From: Pseudoips prasinana
Lineage: Eukaryota > Arthropoda > Insecta > Lepidoptera > Nolidae
Assembly (NCBI GenBank): GCA_951640165.1
Contig: OX621252.1
Location: forward strand, 15,025,934-15,089,933
Reading direction: 5' to 3'
DNA: 64,000 nt
The number at the start of each line of letters is the position of its first letter. Position 1 is the stretch's first letter. Shown here one piece after another: positions 32,851 through 43,489 of the stretch. A program made the position numbers and the translations under genes. The notes beneath the pieces were generated by a model. It searched no databases, was not told the origin of the DNA, and was given only the letters and a program-made list of their open reading frames with translations.

Positions 32851-33384
32851 TATTACTTATATAGATAATTACACCCAGACTCAGGACAAACAGACATGTT
32901 CATGCACACAAATATCTATCCTGCGTGGCAATATAACCCACGACCTCCGGCGTTAAAATCAAGTCGACATGACGGCAGGTTTAGGTGTCATATCTACTAT
33001 CAACCGAGGCGTATTAGCATTTATTTCTAGAATATAACGGAAGTTCTTATTATTTGGCAAAATATATTATAACGTAAGAGAAAAAAAATATTGTAACAAT
33101 TTTATTATAAGAAAACGAATAAGCTTGTTATTCGAAGATCATCATTCGGTAATGGATTTGATAGGATCTGTAGATAGGTACAAGCAACAAGTTGTGAGTA
33201 TTACCTAATTGTATAGGGTGGATTTTATTCTTGGAAAGAGGTTGAGAAAGGGACCCGGTTGCCGCACGATTGGATAAGTTTTACGGTTCCGGTACACCGC
33301 ATACTGGTACTAAAAGTCAGGCCCTACTTACGTTGTACTGACATAAAGAACTATATTTTATTGCTAAGTATTAACGAACAAAAA

Positions 33385-33535
33385 ATAAGATGGGAGGACG
33401 ATATCAGAAAGGTAGCTGGAACAACATGGTAAAGCAAAGCCGCGAACAGAGATATGTGGAAAATTCTAGGGAAGGCCTATACCAAACGGCAAACTGATAA
33501 TTGTTACCGATGTCGAAGATTAGAAGTATTAGATT
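33385..33535 (+). pseudogene. LINE ORF2 C-terminal relic
   Basis: The plus strand reads RWEDDIRKVAGTTW, a stop, then SKAANRDMWKILGKAYTKRQ, the 'RWxDDIxxVAGxxWxxxAxDRxxWxxLGEAYVQ' ending of RTE-type ORFs. Strongly truncated. Confidence 0.65.
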
Positions 33536-33744
33536 AAAAATTAATTATTAAAAGTGAAAGAGAATTCGATGTTTTAGAATAGGTATGAATTATATTGAAT
33601 TGTAAAACTATATAATATAATAAGTTATAATGAAATAGTTGTAATGAAAAGTAACTATTATTTGTAATAAAAGCTATATTGATTTTGAGTATTGAACTGA
33701 ATGAATATTATTAATTAATGATTTTTGCCAGCCATCACACTAAT

Positions 33745-33928
33745 ATTATAAAGGCGAAAGTTTGTGAGTGTGTGAGAGTGTATGTTTGTTACTTCTTCAC
33801 GTCTAACCGGCTGGAGCGATTTTAATAATATTTGGTATGGAGTTAAGTGACACCCTGGATATACACATATATGCTATAATTTACAAAGTTTAACGCGGAT
33901 AAAACTGCGGGCACAGCTAGTAGTGTAA
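33745..33928 (+). repeat. Dispersed repeat E (short variant)
   Basis: Runs from 'cacactaatattataaaggc' through 'ttacttcttcacgtctaacc', 'gagttaagtgacaccctgga' to 'ctgcgggcacagctagt'. Near-identical layout at 44745-44925. Confidence 0.75.
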
Positions 33929-34118
33929 TAAATTACTGGGTTCTTGATGCATCGATGTCAGCAATAAGAATACGGCCCGCCTGAGGTTAAGCAGTCCTTC
34001 ATCACTTGTGTTCTGCCGGCACTTCAAAATCCTTCTCACTCCTTTTTAAATTTTGTATATTGCTATATGATGCTATCGTTTCTTGAAACAGTCTACAGCT
34101 TCAGCATCAGGAGGACGT

Positions 34119-34299
34119 TTTTTAGATATTTGTGGTAACGATTATCATCTGTTATTTGCCTAGATTAGATTCAGATACACAGATCTCTATTATTTGCGTA
34201 ACAATTATCTGAGTGTTTATATTATTATAACTTCCAAATAACAGAGCAGCAGTTTGACCGCGACGGCTGCCGCCCCAAATAGCCACCCGTACATATAAA
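34119..34299 (-). repeat. Tandem duplication F, copy 1
   Basis: Highly similar to 34663-34842: 'attagattcagatacacaga', 'tctctattatttgcgtaaca', 'ttccaaataacagagcagca', 'gccgccccaaatagcc'. The two copies are about 545 bp apart in direct orientation. It includes the end of a candidate exon on the minus strand. Confidence 0.85.
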
Positions 34300-34380
34300 C
34301 ATAGTATTTCCTTTGAGTTTTAGTAGTAACGTGTATCATTACAATCACAATGTTAATTTGATACCAAGCCGCAGCATGAT
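34217..34380 (-). CDS. Candidate membrane-protein exon, duplicated
   Basis: On the minus strand, acceptor 'ttttgtattccgttcag' leads into an open frame: HAAAWYQINIVIVMIHV, TTKTQRKYYVYMYGW, then LFGAAAVAVKLLLCYLEV, a good transmembrane helix. Here it runs to a stop because the donor site is lost. In the second copy (34663-34842) the same helix is followed by ATAAG|gtaaac, a plausible donor, with V-E-L in place of V-K-L. The basic loop followed by a Gly-rich helix could suit a multipass receptor, but I do not recognise the family. Conservation of the frame between the copies supports coding; recent duplication would also explain it. Confidence 0.35.
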
Positions 34381-34662
34381 CTGAACGGAATACAAAATAG
34401 AAATGAAAACAAAACATCAAGGAAGAAGACTAGAATAAGTCCATGTCCATTTAGTTCTGTTGAATATTTTCCTTAGTATTACTAATTTACTTTAAATCTG
34501 TTTTGGAATCATCTTGACAAAGGCCTCTTTTCACACTTTAAAGAAAAGGAACGTATTGTATACGCGCTAAGCGGAGAAGGCTTACGATTGAGAAGACTGG
34601 ACACTGCTACCCCGACAAGTGCACAACACTAAAGTTTAGTAAAGTACTCAGATCATTAGAAC

Positions 34663-34842
34663 CTTTTTTTAGATATCTGTGGTAACAATGATCGTCTGCT
34701 ATTTGGCTAGATTAGATTCAGATACACAGATCTCTATTATTTGCGTAACAATTATCTAAGTGTTTACCTTATTGTAACTTCCAAATAACAGAGCAGCAGT
34801 TCGACCGCGACGGCTGCCGCCCCAAATAGCCGTACATATAAA
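34663..34842 (-). repeat. Tandem duplication F, copy 2
   Basis: Second copy of the 34119-34299 unit; it keeps the helix-coding frame and a donor-like AAG|gtaaac but lacks the upstream half of the candidate exon. Confidence 0.8.
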
Positions 34843-35361
34843 TACAAGTGAACTAAGGAACATCTTTGAGCATTTGTACAATGAATGTTTTATCACGGTA
34901 CGCAGAGCTGTCCTTTCTTTGAGAGATGATAAATTATTTGTAAACCTTGAGGCCTACGATTGTATTTGTACCTTTGTTAGGAATGCTTTGCATAATCATC
35001 AATTTCTGGATACGTGAGTTACTTTATTTTAGGGAGTGCCGTTTATTTTGTTTGCTGATAATCGGAATCTAAATATATACACATATGTATGTATATATAT
35101 AACAGAATATTTTAAGGTAGATAAAGGTAGAGTATGCAAATTATGTATATTGGGATTACGAGAATTAGAGCTAAATTTTCCAGTAATACTAAGTGTCGTT
35201 ACTTGAAAACAAAAAAAAATACTCAAAAGTCAAATTGAATTTAATAACAAGCCGGATAGCTTTTAAGATTTTGCTTTAGTACAGTTGTAATATTGTTGTG
35301 AATTGTTATTACCTGGTTGATTACCTATTAGCCTTTCAAAAAACTTTATTATAAGTGCAAT

Positions 35362-35560
35362 CTGATCACAACTAGGCAGGGGTTATACTATGGTAACCAG
35401 ACGACTGTTAAATACATACATATTCTAGATAAATTACACCCAAACACAGAACAAACAATCGTGATCATCAGACAAAGATTTTTCCTGGGCTAGGATCGAA
35501 CCCACGACTTCTGGCTAAGCATTCAGCGTCACTAACCACTACACCAACATACCAGACCAT
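35362..35560 (-). mobile_element. SINE-B copy, minus orientation
   Basis: 'actatggtaaccagacgact' then 'aattacacccaaacacagaa', 'ggatcgaacccacgacttct' and 'aaccactacaccaacatacc' (A-box side). Diverged. Confidence 0.7.
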
Positions 35561-35623
35561 AATCGCAGAGAAATTCAAATTAAATACATAATAATATTAA
35601 ATAAACTAACCGAGCTTTATTCA

Positions 35624-35850
35624 TCATGTCAGCCAAAGTACGACCACAGCTGGACAAAAGCCTCCCCAAAGAATGGGGGGATATGCCATAATCGCCACGC
35701 TTGACAGACGGGTTGTCGATCGCAGTTTGATGGTCATAGCTCACAGAAAAACGCTACTGTCCATTCTCTGGTAGGTATTCCCTCGGATGATTTCTACGCC
35801 CCCACTGGATGAGATGGGGTGATGATATTATATGCCGTCACTACACGCGT
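35624..35850 (-). mobile_element. Non-autonomous RTE derivative, fused 3' and 5' ends (copy 1)
   Basis: 227 bp. On the plus strand it starts with the RTE 3' terminus ('cagctggacaaaagcctccc') and jumps within about 50 bp to the RTE 5' region ('gatatgccataatcgccacg', 'tattccctcggatgatttct', 'gatgagatggggtgatgata', 'gccgtcacta'). It is flanked by a 10-bp duplication 'gctttattca' (35614-35623 and 35851-35860). All of the coding middle of the parent is missing. Same architecture as 46146-46406. Confidence 0.85.
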
Positions 35851-36639
35851 GCTTTATTCAATCTGAGATAAAACTTATTTGACAAAGAAGTTTTTATCAT
35901 ATATCTTCTGCAGACAATCTGTCAATATTTTGGCCATATGTTGGGTTGTTTTGGTTAGAAACCAGTTTCCTTTTGAGTTATAATAGTGCAACTTTTCATT
36001 TACTTAGTAGCATGTAATAAATGCACCAAGCTACTTTCCTCTCGGTTATCATCTGCGGTTTCGCGGACTGGCAGCCCGCGCTAACGCTCATATTTATAGC
36101 CCGTCTTATAATGAAGCCACGGCTATATTTCTGCGCTGTTGGCTTGCGGCAAGCCTCATAATAGTTCTTAGTAGCCGCCTGACTAGTTATGCTTTATTTG
36201 TCGTTGCTGCATACATTTTAAAGGAGATAATATTAAGGTATTATTAGTTTATATTATTAAATTTCTGAGTGTATATCCATGTTTCGGAGGCCACGATAAT
36301 CGGTTGGTGCTGTCTTTTTAAGTACTTTGGTTAAGTTAAACACACGTTTGTAAATCTGCGCTTTTTTAAAACGACATAAAAATACTGTGATTCGTGTAGC
36401 TTTTAAACGGCAACAAATTGTACTGCAGTTTTACAGAATATATTATAAGTAATCTTGAACTTAAATAAATAAATTGAAAAAATGTGACTCAAAACTATAA
36501 ACAACAAAATAACAATCATGCAAAACTGAAGAAAATTGCCCACATATTTTCAAATGAGGGCCATTTTTTTTCAGTTTTGTCTGGACCTATTTACCTTTGA
36601 TAATATAATGCCGATTAAATTTGCATATCATCATTATCA

Positions 36640-36840
36640 GCCTGATATCGTACACTGCTGGACCTAGGCCTCCCCCTAAAGTTTTCACAACGCTACCATT
36701 TGGCGGGGTTTGCCCTAGTCATCGCGCTTGGCATGCGTAATTGGCAGCTAGTATAACAGGTATCCCTTAGCCGCCTTCACCCAAAGGATGTAATGGGATG
36801 GCCATGTTATTCTTTCTGTACCGGGAATCACACAAGACAA
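36640..36840 (-). mobile_element. Probable related short RTE-type derivative
   Basis: 'cactgctggacctaggcctc', then 'ggtttgccctagtcatcgcg', 'cttggcatgcgtaattggca' and 'aggatgtaatgggatggcca' mirror the layout of the fused-end RTE derivatives, but from a diverged parent. Target duplication not found. Confidence 0.5.
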
Positions 36841-37391
36841 AGGAATTATTATTGTATTCGGTTCATCCACTTGAGAGCTACGATTCTACGCACAGAAATA
36901 TTATGATTGTGTAGTTATTGGCTTCAAAACAATACAATGGTTCAGTCGGAGATACGTACATAATAACAGAATGCTTTTAGGTTTTTAAGCGTTGTTTTAA
37001 GCTATGATCCATGTTCATTTTGAATAAAAACATTGAGTGTGAAGACAGCTTGAACGTTTGGACCGGAGAAGAGGGCGTAATGAGAGGATGCTAGTTTTTA
37101 GTTACACTTAGAAGTGAAGTTATCAGCAGAGCATTGAACTGTTGGACCAGGTAAGTTCTACCATAGGTATATTCTTGCTTCATAAAGAAGTCAAGTTGTT
37201 ATCTGAAGAATGTAATTATGTTGTTAAATTTTATATTCGAATTGCTTAAGCACTTGAACCGGTGCACGCAAGCGTGGGCGTTTCCTAGTTTCTCAATTAC
37301 ATCAAAGCCATATACAGAAGAATGTAACAATCTTCTGAAATTTGGCATTGAAATTGATTGAGTAGGTACTTGAGCCAGGCGAGCGTAACCG

Positions 37392-37560
37392 CCAGCCGGG
37401 GGTTGCGGAAGTATCGTTTGTTCCCGCGACCCCCGGCGCAGGTGTGAGATGGAACACCGGGGTGGTTTTTAGTCAGTAGGAGTCTGACAGACCCCTCCGC
37501 CTCCCCCAAGGTGGAGGACATCCATGCAGGATTTTCCACCCCGCAAAAAAAAAAAAAAAA
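37392..37560 (+). mobile_element. Short retroposed insert with poly-A and target duplication
   Basis: GC-rich insert starting 'ccagccgggggttgcggaag', with 'acaccggggtggtttttagt', and ending 'gcaggattttccaccccgc' plus 17 A residues. It is flanked by 15-bp repeats differing at one position: 'aggcgagcgtaaccg' (37377-37391) and 'aggcgagtgtaaccg' (37561-37575). Probably a 5'-truncated LINE 3' end or a SINE; no ORF. Confidence 0.8.
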
Positions 37561-38044
37561 AGGCGAGTGTAACCGTGAACTGTTGCTAGTTTCTTAGTTT
37601 CATATATAAACGAAAGTACCCGTAGAAAGAGAGGGATATAAGTATCGAACTTTCGTTTGAATGACAAGTAGGTATGCGCACGTACTAGTTCTTATTTTAT
37701 AAAAAAATCTAATGTTGTAAGCTGTTTATGTTACTAAACTTGAAATTGATAGCAACAATTGAGGGCTTGGACCGGTCACAATATAAAACAGATACTAGAT
37801 TTTTACACAAAGGCAAAGGTATCTAGAGAAGGCCATAATCTTCTTCTTAGCGTGTCGATGGCAATCTAAATTAAGTCAGCCCAGAATTCAGCTACGCGTT
37901 GAGCGTTGTCAGTAGCGTCCATTAGTTCTTGTAACGTGCAGGCATTAGGCCATAATGAGGCTAAGAGATAGGAAATTGGGTTTGTCAATTGTTTTAATAA
38001 GTATATATAAATATATCCGCAGAAGAGTGTATTACTAAACGCCG

Positions 38045-38572
38045 TCAGACATTACGCCCCACCCTGAGGTACGCCCTCAATAAGAGAACACCAATCTGAG
38101 TAAGACTCGTCAAGTTGTACGCACTGCGAACGTCCCCGAAGATAAGAGTTAAACCACAAGACAGTACTAGAAGAGAAGTTAAGAGACGCCAGAATACCGA
38201 GAAGGACATCAAAATCAACAGAATTGAAAGCGCTGCTAAAATCCAATAGCACTAGAAGAGAAAGGGATTTGTTTTCCATGGCCCAGCGGATATCGTCGGT
38301 CACTTGTGTGTCACAGTGTGAGTCACAGTGACAGTGCTGTGGCCAGTACGGAATCCAGATTGGAAGGAGCTAAGAAAGTGGTTATTAGACAGGAAAGAAG
38401 AAAGCTGACGATGAACTATATGCTCAAGGACCTTAGACAGGAAAGGCAGAATGGAAATAGGACGAAACTGGGGTGGAAGAGCTGGATTACGTACACACCG
38501 GCAAGACTTTACTTCGACTGTAATTTTGTAAGTTTGTTGTTCATTTTGTTTTTTGAGTGTCCGCAGAAACAC
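38045..38572 (-). pseudogene. LINE reverse-transcriptase relic
   Basis: The minus strand encodes, in two frames offset by a frameshift near 38302, FRPISILPFLSKVLEHIV and FQSGFRTGHST, then LLVLLDFSSAFNSVDFDVLL (first catalytic Asp) and IEGVPQGGA, where homology ends. The FADD box and everything downstream are absent, so this is an internal fragment truncated at both ends. Confidence 0.85.
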
Positions 38573-39107
38573 GTACCGATATTGTGATCAGTTAAATTTT
38601 TAAAAAGGGCTTAAGTCACGTAATACGTTCCTGTCCTGTGCATAAGGCTATAGGGAATACTGAAACACTGTTAATGAATGCTTAATGTTTACGATAGAAG
38701 AAGTTTTAAACTTTTATGTCTTAGTTTTCTTTATACTCTCGGTTAATGCGTAGGTAGTACTGCTTATATTGAATTTTATTGTCCCGGATTTATACGTGTT
38801 TTATAGCGCGCTATAAAAGCTGGTTGGAATGGTTTTTTATTAAAACAATCCCGGTTCGTTTATTTCACGTATATACGGTACAATTTATCTTCACTTATGT
38901 TTTCCTTTAGAAATACGAAATTTAGAAGAGTAAACAGGAATGATGGCATCGTTATGCTAACTTTGTTCCGACGAAAATAAAATGTTCGCGTGTAATTAGA
39001 TTATTACAGACATTTATACTAATGACGAAATGTTACGGGAAATGGGGCCCCTATTTTTTATTCTATCAAACAAAGACTGTGTACACACTATGCTTTTATG
39101 TACTACT

Positions 39108-39420
39108 AGCTGTGCCCCGCGGTTTTACCCGCGTTAAATTTTATAAATGATCACAGCTACTCCCCCGTAGGTGATTGCATGATAATGTGTAGCCTAATGT
39201 TGACCCGACCTCTTAGTAATCTTCATGCTAAATTTGAAGTATGCAGTACTTTTTGAGTTTAGCCCGGACATAGGTACATACAGAAAAAATTGTAAAAACT
39301 ATATTTTTGGCGTGATCTACATTCGATATCGAATGTAGATCACGCCCCAAGTATCCTTTTTTAAAAGTATTCAAGGTACAGTTTTGATTTTCCTACGATT
39401 TTATTATATGTATAGATAGA
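39108..39420 (-). repeat. Dispersed repeat E (long variant), with inserted palindrome
   Basis: Starts 'actagctgtgccccgcggtt', 'ttacccgcgttaaattttat', and ends 'ttttattatatgtatagata'. A relative of 10975-11295; differs by a 38-bp palindrome. Confidence 0.75.
39309..39346. repeat. Perfect 38-bp palindrome
   Basis: Two 19-bp arms with no spacer; left arm 'ggcgtgatctacattcgat'. The related repeat at 10975-11295 has only one arm-like segment here ('tcgattgtagatgacgtcc'), so the palindrome probably arose by an inverted duplication. Confidence 0.9.
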
Positions 39421-39473
39421 TTCATTGTGTTCGTGTAAAATTATATGAAAAATATTCTGTATTAATATGATAC

Positions 39474-39614
39474 GTACATACGCCAGCACATCAAGCTACC
39501 CCAATTTGTCAAATTTCCCTAATTGAAAGTGAACCCTATGCTTATGTAATAAAGTAGAAAATATATAAAAGAAATTTGACAGATTCGGGTAGCTAGATGT
39601 GCTGGCGTCTGTAC
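39474..39614. mobile_element. MITE-1 copy (reference copy)
   Basis: About 141 bp. Ends 'gtacatacgccagcacatca' and 'gatgtgctggcgtctgtac'; arms extend through 'agctaccccaatttgtcaaa' and its complement. The centre is 'agtgaaccctatgcttatgt'. Seven copies are in the window. Most are bounded by TA (within gTAc), which fits the TA target of Tc1/mariner-type elements, but no transposase source is recognised. Confidence 0.85.
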
Positions 39615-39759
39615 CTAATGTTGTTGTGCCCTTACAGGGTATCATGTTGAGACATACATAAATAATGCCATTGTAACGACATTGTATTCACATGATTTGC
39701 TATAATAAGGCTAGCTAGACTGGCTAAGATTTAAAAACGTCTGTGCCAAAGACAATTAC

Positions 39760-40000
39760 ATGACGTCGTCCACATAAACAAACATTTTCATACAAAAATG
39801 TCCAGAAAATGAAAACTACTGGCCCAAACTATATAAATTTTATGGGACCAAATGGCAACTATTCCGCATCAAACTAAAAAAGAATCACGTAATCGGATTA
39901 TAAATCTCCGAGTAATCGGTGTACATACATAAAAAAAATCCGGTGAACTTGAGAACCTCCTCCTTTTGAAGTCGGTTAATGAAACTGTAACATCAATAGT
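39760..40000 (+). repeat. Dispersed lepidopteran-type repeat
   Basis: Contains 'ggaccaaatggcaactattc', 'ggtgaacttgagaacctcct' and 'ccttttgaagtcggtta', blocks I associate with widely scattered repeats in moth and butterfly genomes. No ends resolved. Confidence 0.5.
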
Positions 40001-41427
40001 TTCGTGCGAAACTCAATATATGTTGGTATAATATTGCATTCAAAAATACACGACCTGCGGCGTCAAAGGCTAGCATCTATGTACCAACCACGACAACCGG
40101 TCCTTCAAATTACATCGTACGAAGCGAGGTATATATATTTTCAAACTATGTACTTAAAGGGATAGTACCTTCCAGCAACAAGCCATCCCTTCCTTATCCA
40201 AGAATCGGATTCTTATCTCTTTGTCTTTCCCTTCTATTTGGTACATTTGATTTGTGAACGTCCACTTTAGGAAAATTGATTGGCGACCAATTTTCCGTCA
40301 CCAAGGTTACCCCTATAAGAATTAAATGTTGGATCTTCTAGCGAACTTTCATTTGTTATTAGTTAGGTTTGGATGGCGTTAGCCGATTGACCGAACTAAA
40401 CTGTCCGAAGATTTTTACACGCTTTATATTAGCTTCACTTGTATGTTTGTTTGTAACTGACTCACGATTTTGACGCACAATAAATTGGCAGATTTCATTC
40501 AATCTTTGTAAATTTATCGAGGACAATACACTGATAAGTTCATTCCATTATTCAATCTTCAAAATAATATTTTTGTTAATTTATATCAATTTTAGTATAT
40601 AAGGCAGGAATTGATGATAATTTTAATTTCCAATCATTACCTTTAACCGACTTATCTAATATTAACATATTTTCGAAAATCAAAGAAAATTTAATTCAAA
40701 AAAACAAATAATAGTTTAAAGAAACACACTTTTATAAATAAACTAATCTTAAAAGTAAAAATTAATATTAGTTAAAAATACTACAAATTTTTATTAAGAA
40801 TAATGTTAATTTTAATAAATATATATTAATAATAGTGTCAATAAGAAAAAAAAAATTGTAAAAAAGCGTGGGATGCATAGTGTCAATATTTATAAATATT
40901 TCATTGACAGATACAAGGGGATTAAGGTAAAAACATAGACGATAATATGAATGACCTAATCGCCACGAAAAAAAAAATAGTGTATTGAAACCCTGTATTT
41001 CTTTTTACTTCTCACTTAGAAGATTATGACGTTATATTCTAGAACTTAGAGGTCCAGAAGCATACAGTTAATTAAACCCCTTATATAAGTTTTCCGTTAA
41101 CAGCGCCCACACAAACTGTTAAAAAATTTATTACATATATTCCGAAATTTATGAATATCAAAGCACAAACGCTATATTACAAACCCACACAAACACAAAC
41201 GCATACAAAGTAGTAAATATTGTAGATAGTAGTAACGTAAACAGTAGTAAACCGTGATTACCATTACTATTAGTATACAGTAGAAAATTGACTGCTATAA
41301 TACTTTGAAGACTTCCATTTAACCATTAATCTTGATTTGCAAGCGTCTTTAGTACACGTGGAGGACAAGCTTATTTGAAAGATGGAAGCAATAATAGTTT
41401 ATAAATATACATATATACATATACAAT

Positions 41428-42888
41428 CATGGAGCTATTACAAAGAGGAGACGGCCTAAGCAACTGAGCACTGTGATTTTCAACTGAGTCTAAACGTCAT
41501 CATGTAGGCGTGGCCTAAGTCAATGTATTGTTGGCGTTCGTCCTGTGCACAACTACGTCACGTTCACAATTTACAGCTATATTTGCGCTAGAAGATAAAA
41601 ATAATGAAGTGTTGTGTTTTATCTTGTAAAAACTACTCGGACAGACGTTCTAATGCTATGGATGGCATCAAATTTCATTTGTAAGTAATTTTATTCGATT
41701 TTTTATCAAAATAGTTCTAGAAAATTCCCTTAACGTCGGCGTTTCGAAACATAATTCTACACGACATTAGATGGCGATACTTGGGGTCATGGGAATAAAA
41801 AATATTTAGGTACGCAGACCTCAGTACTATCATAATCTAATAATCGTATGTACTGAAATTTGTTTTACATTCATTCGTAAAACCCGTTTAATGGCCAAAA
41901 TACATTTTTGTAGCTTTTAATATAATTTAAAAAAAAAGAACCGCCATCTATCGTACAAATATGAACATAACAAAAACAGGGCCGTAATTAGGATCCAGTT
42001 ATTTTACCCAATGTCCCGCAGCTATATCATAAATAGAAAGTACTTAAACATGGAATGCACTGCACAAAAAAAAATACAATCTCCTATAAATTAAATATTC
42101 TATGTACAGTAATTTAATTAATGTACCTACTTCCCTTCATTAGTATGCTCGTTGTTTACTTAATTTAAATTAAGTACTTTAAGCCTACCTAGTTTATTTA
42201 GTCAAATTTTAAAATTATGAATGTTATAGATTGCCATCTGAAGATAACCTTAGACAAAAATGGATAGCAAAAATTAACAGACAAGACTGGTCTCCCTCTA
42301 AATATACAAAAATTTGTTCTTGCCATTTTAACGATGAAGACTTCGTAGTAACAAAAAAAGGCCTTAGAAAATTAAAGAAGGGAACTTTACCTTGTTTAAA
42401 ACTGGATATATCGGTTCGTAACAATGCATTTTTTTACCCATAAAATATTTAATTTTATTTCCAATATAACATGAATAACAATCCGGAATATTAATAATAA
42501 GTCTTAATCAAAATCCCATAATCTTCATCATCATCATCATCATTCATCAATGACCTTTTTATTCTCACATTTATTTTATAATAATATCACTGTCAATAAA
42601 AAAAAGATATCATTATGGTTCGCAAAAGTATAAAAAAACAGTAGGTACTCCCTGGTACGAAGTTATGAGTCCGGCCCTGTTGCATCCTGCACTGTGTGAC
42701 ATCTAGTGTAAAAAAGTTACGTTACTACTAATTATAGTCCACAAAACATGCGATTAGTTTACCTATTGACCGGTAGATGTAAATAAAGAAGTAGGCGGGA
42801 TCTAACACCCTCTCCACCCCGCAAAATGTCACGCGTCGTTTCATAGAAAAATCGAATTACAACGTCTCCTCTTTGTAATAGCTCCATG
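41428..42888 (+). mobile_element. Non-autonomous P-element-like transposon
   Basis: 1461 bp. Perfect 26-bp terminal inverted repeats start 'catggagctattacaaagag' (41428-41453) with an exact complement at 42863-42888. It is flanked by an 8-bp target duplication 'tatacaat' (41420-41427 and 42889-42896). It encodes a THAP zinc finger in two exons but no catalytic transposase. An 8-bp duplication, termini beginning CATG and an N-terminal THAP domain together are characteristic of the P superfamily. A full P-type transposase would need about 2 kb more coding sequence, so this is an internally deleted copy. Confidence 0.88.
41604..42443 (+). CDS. THAP-domain protein of the P-like element (two exons, THAP only)
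   Basis: Exon 1 is 41604-41680 (ATG start, donor gtaagt) and exon 2 is 42230-42443 (acceptor 'atgaatgttatag'); the phases fit through a split Leu codon. Total 96 residues. The protein is one C2CH THAP DNA-binding domain: C3 and C8 (MKCCVLSC), the FHLLP element with P28, W37, C55 and H58 (ICSCHF), and the C-terminal GTLPCLKL box with P80. In P elements this domain binds DNA near the termini at the transposase N-terminus; here nothing catalytic follows. It could be a truncated binding protein acting like a repressor, or simply a remnant. It lies wholly between the terminal repeats of 41428-42888. Confidence 0.82.
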
Positions 42889-43289
42889 TATACAATACAT
42901 ATATAAGCAAAATAGCAACAGCTTTTTTCAATATTTAATAAAGTAGGGGACATTAAAGGATTTTTTTATAAAAACCTTATGTAACATCCACTTTTCATGT
43001 TGCTACATAGTCAGAGTATGAGCCGAATAAGCAGTGACAGATTTAAAAGCCACTAATTATCCAAAACCATATATACTCCATCAGTACTTTCAATTTTCCT
43101 ATGGCAAATAAAGGTCCCAATAGGATCCGTTTCTGTTTGTTTGATACTCGATTAGCACCAATAGAGGCCAATTGGGTATTATTACGTCCTTAATGATTAC
43201 GGGAAAACACACAATGTAGATTATGAAACAAAATTACTCATCATTAATTACCTACTAATCGTGCTGTTATGCGTCAGGGATATTAAGTG
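42889..43289. other. No features seen
   Basis: AT-rich spacer after the P-like element's target duplication. Nothing recognised. Confidence 0.5.
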
Positions 43290-43440
43290 GAACTTTCATC
43301 CATATCACCTGGACGAATGGTTGCCTACCACTGTACATTTCTAACGAAATTTACCTTACATTACCTCTCTGTGGAATCAATTAACAGTATGACAAGGCTA
43401 TCTTCAAGAAGCGAGTTTATTCCTTTCTTAAAGCCTAATA
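43290..43440 (+). pseudogene. LINE ORF2 C-terminal scrap
   Basis: The plus strand reads FHPYHLDEWLPTTVHF, a stop, then RNLPYITSLWNQL, the 'HPY.L..W......R.SR.FLPRT..LWN.LP' ending of Jockey/CR1-type reverse transcriptases. Only this tail remains. Confidence 0.6.
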
Positions 43441-43489
43441 ATGAGTTGCGAGTCTCTATAGGCGGTGTTGATTATTTACTACCAGGTGA

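Larger units (their letters stand above)
31441..32975 (-). mobile_element. SINE-B copy split by mariner
   Basis: Left part (31441-31568) carries the SINE-B 3' end in minus orientation ('ggccatctgaccccaaatta', 'agcagagcttgtactatgga'). The right part (32851-32975) carries the body and the decayed tRNA-like head ('acacccagactcaggacaaa', 'acccacgacct'). The mariner sits at a TA between them. Confidence 0.8.
37576..41427. other. Repeat-bearing gene-free region
   Basis: Holds a reverse-transcriptase relic, repeat E with a palindrome, MITE-1 and another dispersed repeat, all listed separately. 40001-41427 shows nothing identifiable. Confidence 0.55.

Noticed and set aside
42520..42546. (CAT)n run inside the P-like element as an RTE 3' tail
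   Set aside because: No adjacent RTE 3' sequence; just a simple repeat.
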